A stretch of 64,000 bases of DNA. Source: Pseudisothecium myosuroides. Lineage: Eukaryota; Streptophyta; Bryopsida; Hypnales; Lembophyllaceae. How positions within the stretch are numbered: the stretch's first letter is position 1; each line of letters begins with the position of its first letter. Position numbers and translations under genes: made by a program. The DNA lies in assembly GCA_951799445.1 (NCBI GenBank), contig OX637297.1:4836001-4900000 (forward strand). The letters are read 5' to 3'. Positions 51,531 to 63,296 of this stretch are shown here, piece by piece. Under the pieces are notes generated by a model. The model searched no databases, was not told where the DNA came from, and saw nothing but the letters and a program-made list of their open reading frames with translations.

Positions 51531-53963
51531 ATGAGCAGCCGCGACGATTCCTCCTCCGATGCAACAGAGTCCTATGACGAGGCCATCGCTAAAGGTATGA
51601 TGAAATTAGCACTAGGTTGTTCCCATGTGTAGTAGCAGGCACCTTGGAGGCAGTTGCAGCAGGTAATTTGGCATCACTCCGTCATAAATTGGGGTGCGGG
51701 TTTAGGATTTGGGCTGATGAGTCCGTCTTGTTCCATGCATGATGTAGGGTGTCATTTTCTACCTTATTTGCAATACTGGTCCTTTCAAATCGCCTCCATG
51801 CATTCGTGTTTTGGGGATAGGTTTCCATGGCACCTGCACGAGGAATGGCATTTTCTTAAGCTGGCTAACGCTGTCAGTGTCTTTGTGCTCTCGGTTGATG
51901 AAGGGAATAAAGAGTTTGACTCCAGCAATGACAACGTGTTGTTAGAGGAGGAAGAACCTAAGCCCAAGCCAAGGCCAAAGAAGCAATGGGGGTTAGGGAT
52001 TCTCAAGAAATCTCTAGCTTCGCGGCCTGCTGTGGTAGTCCCCCGACCCTCAACGCAGGACCATGCAGTGGATGCCGGAGGGTACCCGCCCAATTTGCAA
52101 TGGGTGCCTGGCTACTACATGCCCGCTTCCACATTGCAGGCCCCAGCACCGTGGGTGCAGGGATTGTGTGGTCCGTCACTGCCAAAGGAAGGTTCCTCCC
52201 ATGAGGTCTGACGTTCATCAAGCTCCCCGTACAAGCTTGGAAGGACTGAGCACGTGCAAGGCGGTCCTAAAGCTGCTCGCATGGAGAACTTGGAGAATGG
52301 CAACATTGACCAGACAGGGGAGGGTAAAATGCATGGGACGAGGTCGTCCGCAATTTTGTCCCTAAAATTCTGGACATGAGCATCGTCGAGTGGAGGAAGC
52401 AGAAGCCTCAGGCTGTGCAACGCCTTAGAGATGCTCTGGACAACAAGTTTCAGTATGTTGAAAATCCACTGAGCATGATTGGGGATCAGGCGGCCATCAC
52501 GCGGTATATGAAGTCAGAGCGATTCTAGCTGAAGTATCGGTGGCAGAGGGGCAATCACAGTTGCCCACTTCGGATAGATGGGGAGTAGTGGGATTGCCTC
52601 ATGGCATATTGGGACACGCTTGCGCAATGGCGGAAGGCCACGTTGATGGCTGCTTCCCGGCAAGGTGTTGGTACTGGAGGCCAAGCGGGGAAAAGAGTAA
52701 AACCTACCAAGCAGCCGCAGGTGGTAAGTACTTGGGCCGTGATAGTCTAACCCAGTCTTGTGGCCTTCCATCCTTTTGCAATGCCTTGTCTTCTCCTGCA
52801 AGATTGAGGGCTTTTTAATCTTCGTAGTTAGCTCAGTAAGTGTGATTTGTGTTGTGCCTTCCTGATGCAGATTGAAGGCCGCTTGAACAGCCCAGGAGTC
52901 ACTTCCAAAATCCCACTAAGTACATGTCACGGCGGGTCAGGGACGGTGAGTTCTCATTGTAATTTAGGGTGGGATTATGTTTGTTTATAGGGAGAAAATA
53001 CTTGCCAGTAAGTTCTCCTTGTCTTGTTTAGGGTGGGATCATTTGCGTATTCTCAAGGTGGGCGTATAAGATTTCGGTACGGGGGTAGCTCCTTTTTGAA
53101 AAGAATATGGCAACATGCTGTGATTTTGGGATAGTGGTGCCCAGTAGTCACGCAGTAGAGCAGGAGTAGCACCCAGTCGCCATTGAGTCATTGTGAAGTT
53201 GCACAAGAGTTCCTCTTCAGTCTTGAAACAGTCGAGGATAAGTTGCAAAAAAGTCCCACAGTTGTCTAGGAGTCATGGCTACCTTTAATCCCTGAATCCC
53301 CAACAAGGACGGTAGGACGATGAATTGATTGACTTGCAATGCGTATGTGAATGTGTGTTAGACAATAGAGTGGGGCTGCAGGGGAGATTGTGATAGCCTC
53401 GACCCTGGCAAGTTGAAAGCAGGACGTGGAATGGAGGTTGGATGCCTTCTAGAAGACAGACGACAAGCAATCCTCTGCAATCGAGGACCTGCGCTCTATG
53501 TTTGCTCACTTCATGAGTTGGTCTGCCGTTGCCAACGACGCCAACCCATCTGCTTCGAAGTTGATATCGGAAAAGCATGAGCCGTCCGCGCGACAATCAT
53601 ATAAGAAGAAGCGGCACCAAAATCAGCTGGCGGACGCAATGGAGATCACAGCAACTGCAGTTCAGTAGACCCTATCGGAGGAGGATCTGCCAGCTTTGCC
53701 ACGTCCACGAACTGCGTCTCCAGAAGCGCCTCGGAAGTGGAAGGTGGCAAGCAAAGGAAAAGACCCTGCGCCAAACGCGTGATTGGGGTGGAAATCTTCA
53801 ACCCCCAACGAGCCCAATATCACCGACTCATCCGTGATCCCCTCAAGTCCCGTGGTTCTTGAACAAAGCGTGGTGCATGATGCGGCAGACATGGGAGTTC
53901 CAGGCAACTTGGCGTTAGCAGCATAGAGCGAGAGATCGCCTAATGTGGCGCATGATGGCTTGC
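51531..53963 (+). pseudogene. Decayed multi-exon plant gene, possibly transposase-related
   Basis: Exon-like pieces: 51,531-51,594 (MSSRDDSSSDATESYDEAIA, donor GTATGA); a Lys/Pro/Glu-rich frame to 52,211; about 52,341-52,737 (WDEVVRNFVPKILDMSIVEW...RLRDALDNKFQYVENPLSMI, donor GTG|GTAAGT); about 52,871-52,946 (after TGATGCAG, donor ACG|GTGAGT); and 53,385-53,963 (SAIEDLRSMFAHFMSW...). Stops at 52,526 and 52,586 and several TAG codons in the last piece mark decay, mostly fitting CAG/TGG to TAG. The third piece resembles plant proteins tied to En/Spm-like transposases, but I am not sure. Gypsy element 2 is inserted in its last piece. The exon at 19,234-19,340 may belong to it. Confidence 0.45.
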
Positions 53964-55163
53964 TGTCGCAGCACAGAGTAAGTGAATTCCCTGTTATACT
54001 CCCAAAAACCACTCTAAAGCATAACAAAATGACTCTAAAGATCGAACCCACGAGATTCTGTGAAGTGTCTAGCTCTATTCCCAACTTAAGCTCAGCCAGT
54101 ATCCAATTTCTACTTTCCGGTCCTAGATCTAAAACCGGAACAACAACACACCGAAAACAACGACCAGACCTCTCTCTATCTCTTCCGGTCTGTCAAGCTA
54201 TTCGGTCCTGTAAAACTTCCACAATCCAAGATCCTTCAACTTGAGATCCTGGAACTCCTCTGGACTGATCCGTTCCGATTCGCTCACACGTACTCTTACT
54301 CCACTCCGGTTTAGTTTTGCCTCTGTTTCACCATCAGAGGGTTCGCCGCTTGCTTTTGAGAGTGGCAGGCCCGCCACTCCTTCCGTGACTTATAGTGGCT
54401 GAAGACCCACTTTTCTAATCCACTACTTCCTACACTAGCGCGGATCCGGTTTGATCTCTCACAGCCATCCGGATAGCGATCCGGTTTGCAGGTCACACAA
54501 AGACCCCCCATACAATCCTCTCATACTACAACGACCTTGATGCCAAGTTCCCTCCGTGCGAAGTTAGGTGGTTACAAGTGAATCCGTCCGTTCCAACATC
54601 AACTAAAGTCCTTCCATTTACCAACTAGGGCAGCGAGACCTCACAGGAGATCGGACACTCAACCGGATTTCCTATCCAGGAGTTCTAGCGCGACTAAGGA
54701 CTCCTTCCCTATCCGCCTAGCCTAACAACGGCTTTCTTGCCCGGAATCGTGAACCATAGAGGTGTTGAGGAACTGAAACCCTCTCCCAATACTTAGAATA
54801 CCCACTCACATGCACATAAGAGCAAAACAAACACACTAAGGGGAGAAATCTCTCTAGAATCTGCACACATTTTCCTAACTCCTTACCAAAACAGCCCTGC
54901 CACGCGCGGGAGAGACGTACAACAAGAAGTCAATAGAAAACATACAAAAACTCAAGGGAACAGGCTCCCAATCTCCTTCGCAGAGACTGACTAATATACA
55001 CTTTAAAACTCAAAAGTCAACAAAAAGGGCCCCAGAAAGTCCGCGCGGAACTTTCGGTCCCTGCCGAGCCGGCTAGACCGGAAAACATCCGATCCAGACC
55101 AGACACACCGGATCAAATCCGGTCCGGTCCTAACTAACAAATATTTACAAAAATAAATCCGAT

Positions 55164-56790
55164 CTATCCTAACACAACCGGATCTACTCCTTGATCCGTT
55201 CCTTTGTCCATAACTTGGTCTCCGCCTTGGTCCACGCTCTGATCTTGATCCGCACCCTGATCCGGGGTCAGATCCATACTTTGATCCTGTCCCTGGTTCA
55301 GTGTGGGACTCCTGGGAGTTTTCGCTCCAAGCTGTTCGAAGACGTCCGTCAGATTCCGGTTCCGCTCCCCGGTTTCACGATCTGGGAGATCCGGTGACGA
55401 ATCTAAGTTGATGGTATTGGCGAGCTTCCTCCCACTCTTCTTTGACTGGGGAGTCCGATCCTTTCCTTCCGTCTGAATGCCCACGTTCGGAAAAGACCCA
55501 GGCATTGAAAGGTCGGACAGATGGAACGACCGTGACAACGTCACTCCGTTCAGCTTTCGGCTGCTCTCCTCCATCCGGTTTGCTGCCTCCCGTGCTTCCA
55601 TCATCACCAATTCCACCTTCTTGGAGTAGTCCGTCAAGATCCGGACCAACTTGGTTCCGGATATCTTCTTGTCCTTGAGGACTCCCTCGTCAAACAACTT
55701 TGACTTGGTGACGGCCTCTCCGGTTGCCCCAAAAGTGGCCTTTACGTCCTCGGCTACTTTCCGGGTAGCCTCCGCCATCTCTTGAGTGGTGGCCATGTCC
55801 TCCTTGAGGAGCAACAGTTCCGTCTTCAACGACTCATTCTCCTCTTGGAGTCATTTTATCTCCGCTTCTTGCTTCCGGATCTCATCCGGGCTGGAGATGT
55901 ACTCTGCAACCACTCCTGCGAGGTTCCTATCCGCTGATGCTCCCACCAGCTCACTGATTTGGTTCAGAACCAGCTTCTTCACCGTCCAGTCTGCTTGCAC
56001 ATCGCTCAAGATGTTGATCAGCTGGTTGAACGGATCCGGCGGATCCGATCCGGAAGAACCCGACTCTTCAAAAACCGGTTTCTTCCCAGGGTTGGATGTC
56101 TCACTCGGAGGGGTTGGGGTTCCTCTTCGGTGAGGAGGCGTCGTCTTCTGCCGCTTGTGCTGCGGCCGGTGTTGCTCCTCCTCTTTTTCTTCTTCTTCAT
56201 CAGAACCGGATACTTCCTCCTGCTCTTCCTCCGATTCCGATTCCTCATACTTCAGGAGTGACTCATGAGTCTTCCACTCCTTCTCCTCCGTATCCGTGAG
56301 GAGTTGGTTATGCTTGTAAAGATGGAAGATGTAGGGACTCAACGGAGTCGGCCTACTTCCTCCGATCTTTGGAACCAGACGGCTGACCAGATCGAAAAAG
56401 ATCCGGGCCTAGTCCACTTTCCGTTCCCCGCTCAGGGCTCCGAAAATCAGGTTCCCGATGGCAATTGTCACCCTCGTCGGCTTCTCCGAGTGGATGATCG
56501 TAACCAAGAACTGCAAAAGATTGCGATGCCGGTCGTCCAAACAATCTGCAACCGCATGCCCATCCTTCGAGTCCACTGTGCTCCGGAACTTCCCTCGGGT
56601 GTAACCTTCCTTCGAGGTGGCCATCCCTCGACCTCCTAACCGGAAATCGTACACGGACCTCCACATCTCTTCCATCCAACTGCCCGGAATTCCGCGGATG
56701 GTCTTGTCGAACTGATTCGAGAGTTTTTATCAGCAGCTCTCGAATCATTCAGTCCTCCCTAAACCCCCAGGGTTTATTGATCAGTCCTCC
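55164..56790 (-). pseudogene. Decayed LTR-embedded ORF, homologue of the element 1 LTR protein
   Basis: The pieces align with element 1's protein: MGCGGL.NKPW with MGCLGLVKRPW; DSKDGHAVADC with DSKEGNTASDC; HSEKPTRVTIAIGNLIFGAL with YPEKPTRITMTVANTIFGAL; LSPYIFHLYKHN with ISPYLFHLYHSE. A very acidic stretch, a coiled coil and a Gln/Asp repeat tail (DQGADQDQSVDQGGDQ) follow. Breaks: a stop near 56,728, a frameshift at about 56,690-56,748, TAG at 56,409 and TGA at 55,851. The first residues (MPQLRKSRARP...) survive in the truncated 5' LTR. Confidence 0.8.
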
Positions 56791-57170
56791 GCAACCCATC
56801 TTGGCAAGATCCTCCATGAGGTTGTCCTTTTCCTTCTCTTCTGCTGGAATAATCGGACACACCTTCCGGAGTTTAACTTCTACTGCGGAGCTGAGGCATG
56901 GACATAAGCTGTGCTAACCGGATTCTGACTGAGGCTACCTTTCTCTCTCCTAGCCGCACGTCTCGTTTCTCACCTTCGCTCTTCCGATCTCAACCAGAAT
57001 ACCTCTAAACCTGCAACACACACTAAGGCGCTGCGCGCTCTAACACACTAACACGCACACACAAACTCACATAACAAGAAAGCAAAGCGCTAGGGGGAAA
57101 GCTAAGTACAAGCTGGAGAGCGATTTCCGCAAACAAAGTTTGAAAAAGAGTGGCAACTGGATTGGTCAGC

Positions 57171-57179
57171 CTTTTTATA
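57171..57179 (-). promoter_or_regulatory. TATA box in the 3' LTR of element 2
   Basis: Sense TATAAAAAGG, a strong TATA box about 240 bp into the LTR and upstream of the LTR ORF start. The same box is at 63,711-63,719 in the 5' LTR fragment. Confidence 0.75.
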
Positions 57180-57410
57180 GTCTGATCTGTCATCATGACC
57201 AAATCCGTTCCTGATCCAATCCGTTCCAACTCAGATCCGCTCCAACTCTAATCTGGTTTAGATTCAGATCGAATCCGGATTGTCACCTATTCCGTTTCGT
57301 AGTTAATTTCCGGTTTTCCGTTATCTCTTGCTCAATTCCGGATACCAGATCACGGTTTCCGTTCCAAGATTTAGATAACTTACAAAAAACCAAAAATTCA
57401 CACTGCGACA

Positions 57411-57424
57411 TTACCCCTTCCTCA
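57411..57424 (-). other. Polypurine tract of element 2
   Basis: Sense GAGGAAGGGGTAATG directly precedes the 3' LTR. Confidence 0.65.
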
Positions 57425-57449
57425 TCTGTGAGCGTCCTCGCGAGCACTA

Positions 57450-60400
57450 TCAATCCTCATCTGACGAAGAAGCTTTGGTATACTTCTTCACTCTCGATCC
57501 ATTCACACGGGTATCAAGCCATTGTCCTTGCAGATTCTGGAGTTGCAGAGATCCATTCTGGAAAACTTGATTGACTTGGAAAGATCCCATCCAGCGAGTA
57601 TGTAACTTACCCGGAAAGTCTTTATGACGGTTATCATAGAGAAGAACCAGACCTCCTTCTCGGATTCCGTGATCCGCTGGGATTTTTTGATCGTAATCTT
57701 CCTTGCACTTATTCTGCACTCCCAGGGTTCTTTCTAGGGCTGCATTCCGGATTTCTTCCAGTTCTTCAATGGCGAGAAGTCTTGGAAGAGTATCCATCCT
57801 TGATACTGCACTTCGAGCTGCCATGACTCGAAATGTTTCCACCTCCAACTCCACTCCATGGACTGCTTCCTGACCGAAAACTAAAAAAGTACGAAGTTTT
57901 TCCGGTTGTGGTCTTCTCTGTGGTGTTGTACGCGTGAACTGCTGAAGGTAGCTTCCGGTCCCAATCCGTCTTGTGAGCGGAAACCATCTTGTTCAAGATC
58001 TTACCAACTATCCCGTTTGCTCGCTCCGTCAATCCGTTCGCTTTTGGGTTGTAGGGAGTCGTCTTCCGGTGCTTAATAAGATACTTGTTGGTTAGGTCGA
58101 CGATGACATCATTGAGGAAATGGGTTCCCCGGTCGCTGACCAACTCCAATGGGTGTCCAAAACGCATGAGGATTTCTTCAAACAGAAAGTTTGCTGAAGT
58201 TTCCGCATCGTTCTTCCGTGTTGCCTTGGCCTCTACCCATTTGGTCGCGTAATCCGTGGCTAGAATAATGTACCTCTTTTTCCGTGTACTGACCGGAAAA
58301 ATAGGTCCTATAAAATCTATCCCCCATTTCTCAAAAGGTGCTAGGGGAATGATAGGAGTCAGCGGCCAGTGATTCCGGAAGGATGGTGCTCCTGTCCGTT
58401 GACACTGATCACAACTCCTAACAAAATTCCTAACATCTCTGTGTAAATACGGCCACCAGTATCCGGTTGATCGGATTCAGTTCACTGTATTAACAAAGGC
58501 AAAATGTCCTCCTGAATCTCCGGCGTGAAGTGCTTGAATCACTTTCTTCCGTTCCGCAGGTTCTAGACATTGCCGGAGAATATCATCCGTTCCTAACTTG
58601 AAAAGGACTCCTCTAATCAGGGTATAAGGAGCTACTTTTCTTTGGAAAATTTCTTTTTCCTCTACACTCATCTGTTCCGGGTATCTAGATTTTACAAGGT
58701 AATCTATGATATCTTGATACTCTGAAACAGCCTCGTTGTTGAGGTGAAAGACCTCTGCCAAAGGAGGATCCTGGTTTTCTACAAAAACCGGATCTTCCAC
58801 GGTATCCGGGAACTTGTCCGGAAACTGAGCGGAAATATCCGCTACGGATTTTTGTCCCCTCTGTCTCGACAAGTAATCCGCATTTACATTTGCTTTTCCC
58901 GGTTTCACTACAACTTCGTAGTCAAACTCTTGTAAAAGCAAAATCCATCTAGCAATCCGGCCTGACAAATCCGGTTTGTTGACAAGGTATTTTAAAGAAT
59001 CATGATCTGTGTGAAAAATTACCTTGTATCCGAGTAGATAGTGTCGGAACTTCTTACAGGAATACACCACTGCTAACGCCTCTCGTTCTGTAGTCGTGTA
59101 ATTCCGTTCCGCCAAACTCATTTGTCTACTCGCATAGTAAATCGGATTCTCACGCCTTTCTGAGTCAAACTGCCAGAGAATCGATCCCAGACACCAACCG
59201 GATGCATCGAGAATAATATGGAACTCCTTCGTTCAATCCGGAACGGAAAGGATCGGAGCTTTAGCCAACTGGGTCTTCAAATCTTCGAAGGCCTGTTGTC
59301 TCTTTTCCGTCCAGACGAATTCTGTATCTTTCTTCAAAAGTTCCGTGAGCAGAATAGCCCTCTTGGCATATCCGTCGATGAATCGCCGGTAGTATCCTAC
59401 ACATCCAAGAAATCCACGGATTTCTTTAACACAGGTTGGAGGTAGCAAAGTGAGCATCACTCTCACTTTCTCCAGATCAGCCTGTAATCTGGTCTTGCTG
59501 ACTACATGACCAAGTAAAATTCCGGATCCCATTCTGAAAAAACACTTGCCCGGATGTAGCTTCAAACCGGTTTCTCGGCATTTTTGGAATGTCTTCCTCA
59601 AACACTCAAGATGACTTTCCCGGTCACTGAAAACCACAAAGTCGTCTATGAACACCTCAAGGAAATGTCGAAGAAAATCCTTGAAAATATCCATCATCAG
59701 TCGCTGAAATGTTCCGGGTGCATTACACAGGCCGAACGGCATCCGGGTGAAAGCATAAGTCCCCCATTCCGTCGTGAATGTGGTCTTCAGCTGATCGCAC
59801 CACCGGATGAACACCTGGTTGTAACTGGAAAATCCGTCTTAGAAACTGTAACAATCGTGGCCAGCAACGTGGTCCAAAATAAGATCGGTGAACGGAAGAG
59901 GAAAGTAATCCTTCTTCGTGGCTGCGTTCAGTTTCCGGAAATCTTGACAAACGCGGATCTTGACTTTCCCATCCGCTCCAACTTTCTTTGGAACCACCAC
60001 AATAGGAGAAACCCATTCAGAGTTGTGGACCGGATAAATGAATCCTGCTTCCAGCAACCGATCGATTTCCTCCTTCACCATCAACGAATACTTGGGGTTG
60101 AGCCGGTACTGTCGCTGTCGAACCGGAACAGATTCGTCTGTTAGGTCGATGTGGTGTTCTCCTAAATGAGGGGGAATGCCCTTCAGATCGGATGGCTCCC
60201 AAGCAAAAACGTCGAAATATTCCTTCAGAAGTTTAGTATAACCGGATTTCTCCATATCCTTCAGAAGTTTACTAAGGTAGAAACTCTTGTTGGGTTCAAT
60301 ACTCTCCTTCTCATACTCAATGGGTGAAACAATCGGTTTGACTTTCTCCTCGTAAGCTTCCTCAGGAAAGGAAGCTAAATTTCCCCAACCGGATTCTCTT

Positions 60401-61563
60401 GTTTCACTCTGACTAACCGGTAGATTTCTGGTCCTGATCTGTTGAGCGATCCACTCGGCTGTGAGCGGAACACTCGACTCTCCCAGAGATCGATCTTCTA
60501 CCACTGGTTTCTGAATTTCTTCCGGATGATACTCTAACACAGCATCGGAAAATCCATAGTTCATCTCAAACTGGTGCTCGAACGGATCCACAAAATAACT
60601 GGTGGCGGAATCTTCCGATTCCAACCAATCCGTCGTGTAGCCATCCGACTCACTCGTCTCTCCTAAATGCTTCTCAGTGGTCCAAGGAATCCGGTTGGAA
60701 GGTTTCCCTACCACCAGTTCCTTGGCTCCCCAATCCACAAGTACTCGAGCGGAATATAACCAGGGTCTACCGAGTAACATCGGAAAAGGTCTACCTTTAT
60801 GAACACGTATAATAACGTAATTCAGTAGGTAGTCTTTTCCTCCAATCCGGATTGGAACTTGAGAAAGTTTCCCGACCGGATTTACTCATGACTGATCCGC
60901 TATTCTGAGGACTTGTTCCGTTGCTTCGAAGGTGGTGAATCCCAAGTCAAATGCCGTATCCTCCAACATCAGGTTCACTCCCGATCCGCCATCGATCGGA
61001 ACCTTGGGAATCGCACATCCTTCTATCTCCACAGTGACCTCTGGAGCTCCGGAATCTTCCGGTTGAGAAAAGTTAACTGCGACCGCTGGCAACTTCACCT
61101 TCTTCTTCCGTTTCCGGGTCCAGGCGTCTTGGATCAGCTTCTGGTACATCACGTTGTCATGCAGGAGCTGTCCGATTGTGACATTCGCCTTCTGATCCTT
61201 TATATCCTGGATGCTGTTATACTCATGCGTATTTATATCCGGATTAATGATCACGGGTGTGTCACTAAAACTAACCTTCTTCTAATTCCGTATTATATCC
61301 GGTCTTGATATTTCCGTTCGGATCTCTGCGCTGATATCTATCGGAATCCGGTTACTGCCTACCCCTTCCTCAGAGTGAACTAACTCTGGTTCCGGTCTAG
61401 GCTCTGGAGAAGGACGATCCGAATCGCTACTTGATTCCGGTTTCCTTCTTGACTTCTTCTTACTACTCCTAATGGTACGACCGGATTGGTTCCTAGTGGA
61501 ACTGCGCGTCGATACTCGGTTGACCACGCTCTCCGCTCCTCCTGGCAGCTCCACCTCGCACCG
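57450..61563 (-). pseudogene. pol: Pol pseudogene of element 2
   Basis: Aligned with the element 1 pol, the frame is interrupted by TAG 61,282, TGA 60,886 (an Arg codon in element 1), TAA 59,839 (inside the RT motif before DGF), TGA 59,233 (a Trp) and TGA 58,477 (an Arg), plus one extra T in a T-run near 57,886 that shifts integrase's C-terminus. Domains are otherwise recognisable: protease DGGSG, RT FIDDF, RNase H ending in DHDSLKY, the integrase core and NGLTERANG. It starts in frame after the gag UGA (AAA TGA CGG TGC). Not functional as it stands. Confidence 0.9.
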
Positions 61564-63162
61564 TCATTTCTCCGGATTCTCCGTTCCAGCAGAGTGACCG
61601 TAGTTGAGTGCGGTCTGCTCCCTGGGAAGAATCTGGACTTGCTTGTAAACCAGTCGCGGCTGTACTGGTTTTGGACATTGGTCCTCCGGGTGTCCATACT
61701 CTTGGCAATTCTGGCATGGAAGGATCCGTGGCGCACCTTGTGCTACTCCCTTGTTAGGACAGTTACTGGAATAGTGTCCCGGTTCTCCATAGCCATAACA
61801 AATCACCACTTGTCTATCCGGATATGCTCGCATTGGTTGCTGCATCATGACGCCTTGACTAGGACTGGGTAGGAAATTCCGGTTCAGCATGTTGGAACGG
61901 ATTGGAACAGCAATCCCTTTCCCTCTCGCATAAGTCGGCTGAATCTGGTAAACTTCCTCCTCTTCCTCAGGTGCCATGGTGTAGTACACCTCTTCTTCTT
62001 CAGGATACACGAAGTGAACGTGCTTCGGGTTGGTTCTTTGGCACTCGCTCGGGTAATGACCCAGTTCTCCACACCTTCCGTACCAGACGTTGGATAGGGA
62101 AGTTGGGACAATCCGTCTTGGTCTCCGGTTCTCTGCGATGTTGACCTTGATCGCCTCCAAAGTGTCTTGGAGTTTCTTGATTGCCTTCTTAGAATCCGTC
62201 TCCTCTGCCTTCACTTTCACAATGGTCTTTCGACTCTGCCTCTTCTTGGACGAACGTCGGGGAGGTGAACTACTCTGTTCCGCATCCGAACTGGATGAAC
62301 TCGGATCGGAAACTTCCGATCCGGTCGACTCAAAAGTACTTTCCGAGTCTAAGACCTTCTTTCGATGCTTCGATTTCCGGTCGCTTTTCTTGCCCTTTCC
62401 TCTGGCTTGCTCTTTGCTTCGTTTTAGGGACTTCCAAAGTGACTGCGCTGAATTCTGGTAATTGGTTGCAGCATCCATGGCCTCTCTGAGCATTCTTGGG
62501 CGCATTTGTCGGATCAGGAATCCCATTGACTCGGGTAATCTGGAAACGTACCACTCCACCTGCAAACTAGGAGCAATCTCAGTGGTTAACTTTTGCATGA
62601 GAGCTTTCACTCTCAGCCCGTACCTTCGCACGGATTCGGATGATTTCATCGTCAATGTGCTCAACCGGCCCAAAGCTCTGGCTTCTCCACCAACTTCCCG
62701 GAAAGCTTGCAGAAAGTCCGTTCTCAGCTGATCCCAGTTATTCCGGATCAGATCCGGAACATCTTGATACCATTTGAGAGCTTCCCCCTTCAGCAATCCT
62801 TGGAAGATTCTTCGCTGGGCCGCCTCATTCTCTTGGTTGGCGAGTGCAGTCGATTCAAACTCGCACAGCCATTCATCCGCATCTTGGCTACCGTCGCCCT
62901 TGTAACGTTTGTACCTTAACCGGGTCATGACTTCTTCTTCTTCCGAATCCGGTTCTTCCCCTTCCGGTTCCGATCCTCGTTCAGAAGTTGACGGAGTATT
63001 TCCCGATCTCGGACTTTCGATCTGCTCTCCAGGCGCAGGTACAAAGATTGGTTGGTCACCCGGATCAGAGTTATCCGGATCACTAAAACCAGGTCCAGAC
63101 GATTCCCCTTGATTCTTCTTCAATCGTTCAGACCTTCTTTCACTTCCTGTATTTCTTCTCAT
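61564..63162 (-). CDS. gag: Gag of element 2 (532 aa), open but with damaged zinc knuckles
   Basis: ATG 63,162 (MRRNTGSERRSE). An acidic leader, a gag capsid domain (RIFQGLLKGEALKWYQDVPD, FLQAFREVGGEARALGRLS), a basic Ser/Lys linker and a continuous nucleocapsid region. Of three CCHC knuckles only the third (CQNCQEYGHPEDQC) is complete. Knuckle 1 has Tyr for its first Cys (WYGRC), and knuckle 2 has Tyr for its second (CYGYG). Both fit TGT-to-TAT changes. It ends at UGA followed by CGG. Confidence 0.85.
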   Translation of the reverse strand: MRRNTGSERRSERLKKNQGESSGPGFSDPDNSDPGDQPIFVPAPGEQIESPRSGNTPSTSERGSEPEGEEPDSEEEEVMTRLRYKRYKGDGSQDADEWLCEFESTALANQENEAAQRRIFQGLLKGEALKWYQDVPDLIRNNWDQLRTDFLQAFREVGGEARALGRLSTLTMKSSESVRRYGLRVKALMQKLTTEIAPSLQVEWYVSRLPESMGFLIRQMRPRMLREAMDAATNYQNSAQSLWKSLKRSKEQARGKGKKSDRKSKHRKKVLDSESTFESTGSEVSDPSSSSSDAEQSSSPPRRSSKKRQSRKTIVKVKAEETDSKKAIKKLQDTLEAIKVNIAENRRPRRIVPTSLSNVWYGRCGELGHYPSECQRTNPKHVHFVYPEEEEVYYTMAPEEEEEVYQIQPTYARGKGIAVPIRSNMLNRNFLPSPSQGVMMQQPMRAYPDRQVVICYGYGEPGHYSSNCPNKGVAQGAPRILPCQNCQEYGHPEDQCPKPVQPRLVYKQVQILPREQTALNYGHSAGTENPEK

Positions 63163-63275
63163 GAATGCAAAATCTGGTTTCTCGTCAAAAACCGAAACTT
63201 AATTCGAAAAAGACAAGACAGAAAACGAAACAACTGTTGACTTAGCTACTAGGAATAAACACTTTGACAGCTTTA

Positions 63276-63296
63276 GAATCCCCGGCAGCGGCGCCA
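63276..63296 (-). promoter_or_regulatory. Primer-binding site of element 2
   Basis: Identical in sense to that of element 1 (TGGCGCCGCTGCCGGGGATT). It is now joined to a remnant of the LTR ORF rather than to an LTR end. Confidence 0.85.

Larger units (their letters stand above)
53964..57410 (-). repeat. 3' LTR of element 2
   Basis: In sense it starts TGTCGCAGTGTGAATT and ends CTCTGTGCTGCGACA. Blocks outside the ORF correspond to element 1's LTR (CATCAGAGGGTTCGCCGCTTGC with CTCAGAGGGTTCCTCACTTGC; GGTCACACA...CTACAACGAC). It lacks 32 bp present in the 5' LTR fragment, between two TGCGGAG repeats near 56,890. Confidence 0.85.

Noticed and set aside
51660..52211. A single intact 185-codon gene
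   Set aside because: The frame begins in probable intron sequence and the neighbouring exon pieces contain stops; it is better read as part of a decayed multi-exon gene.
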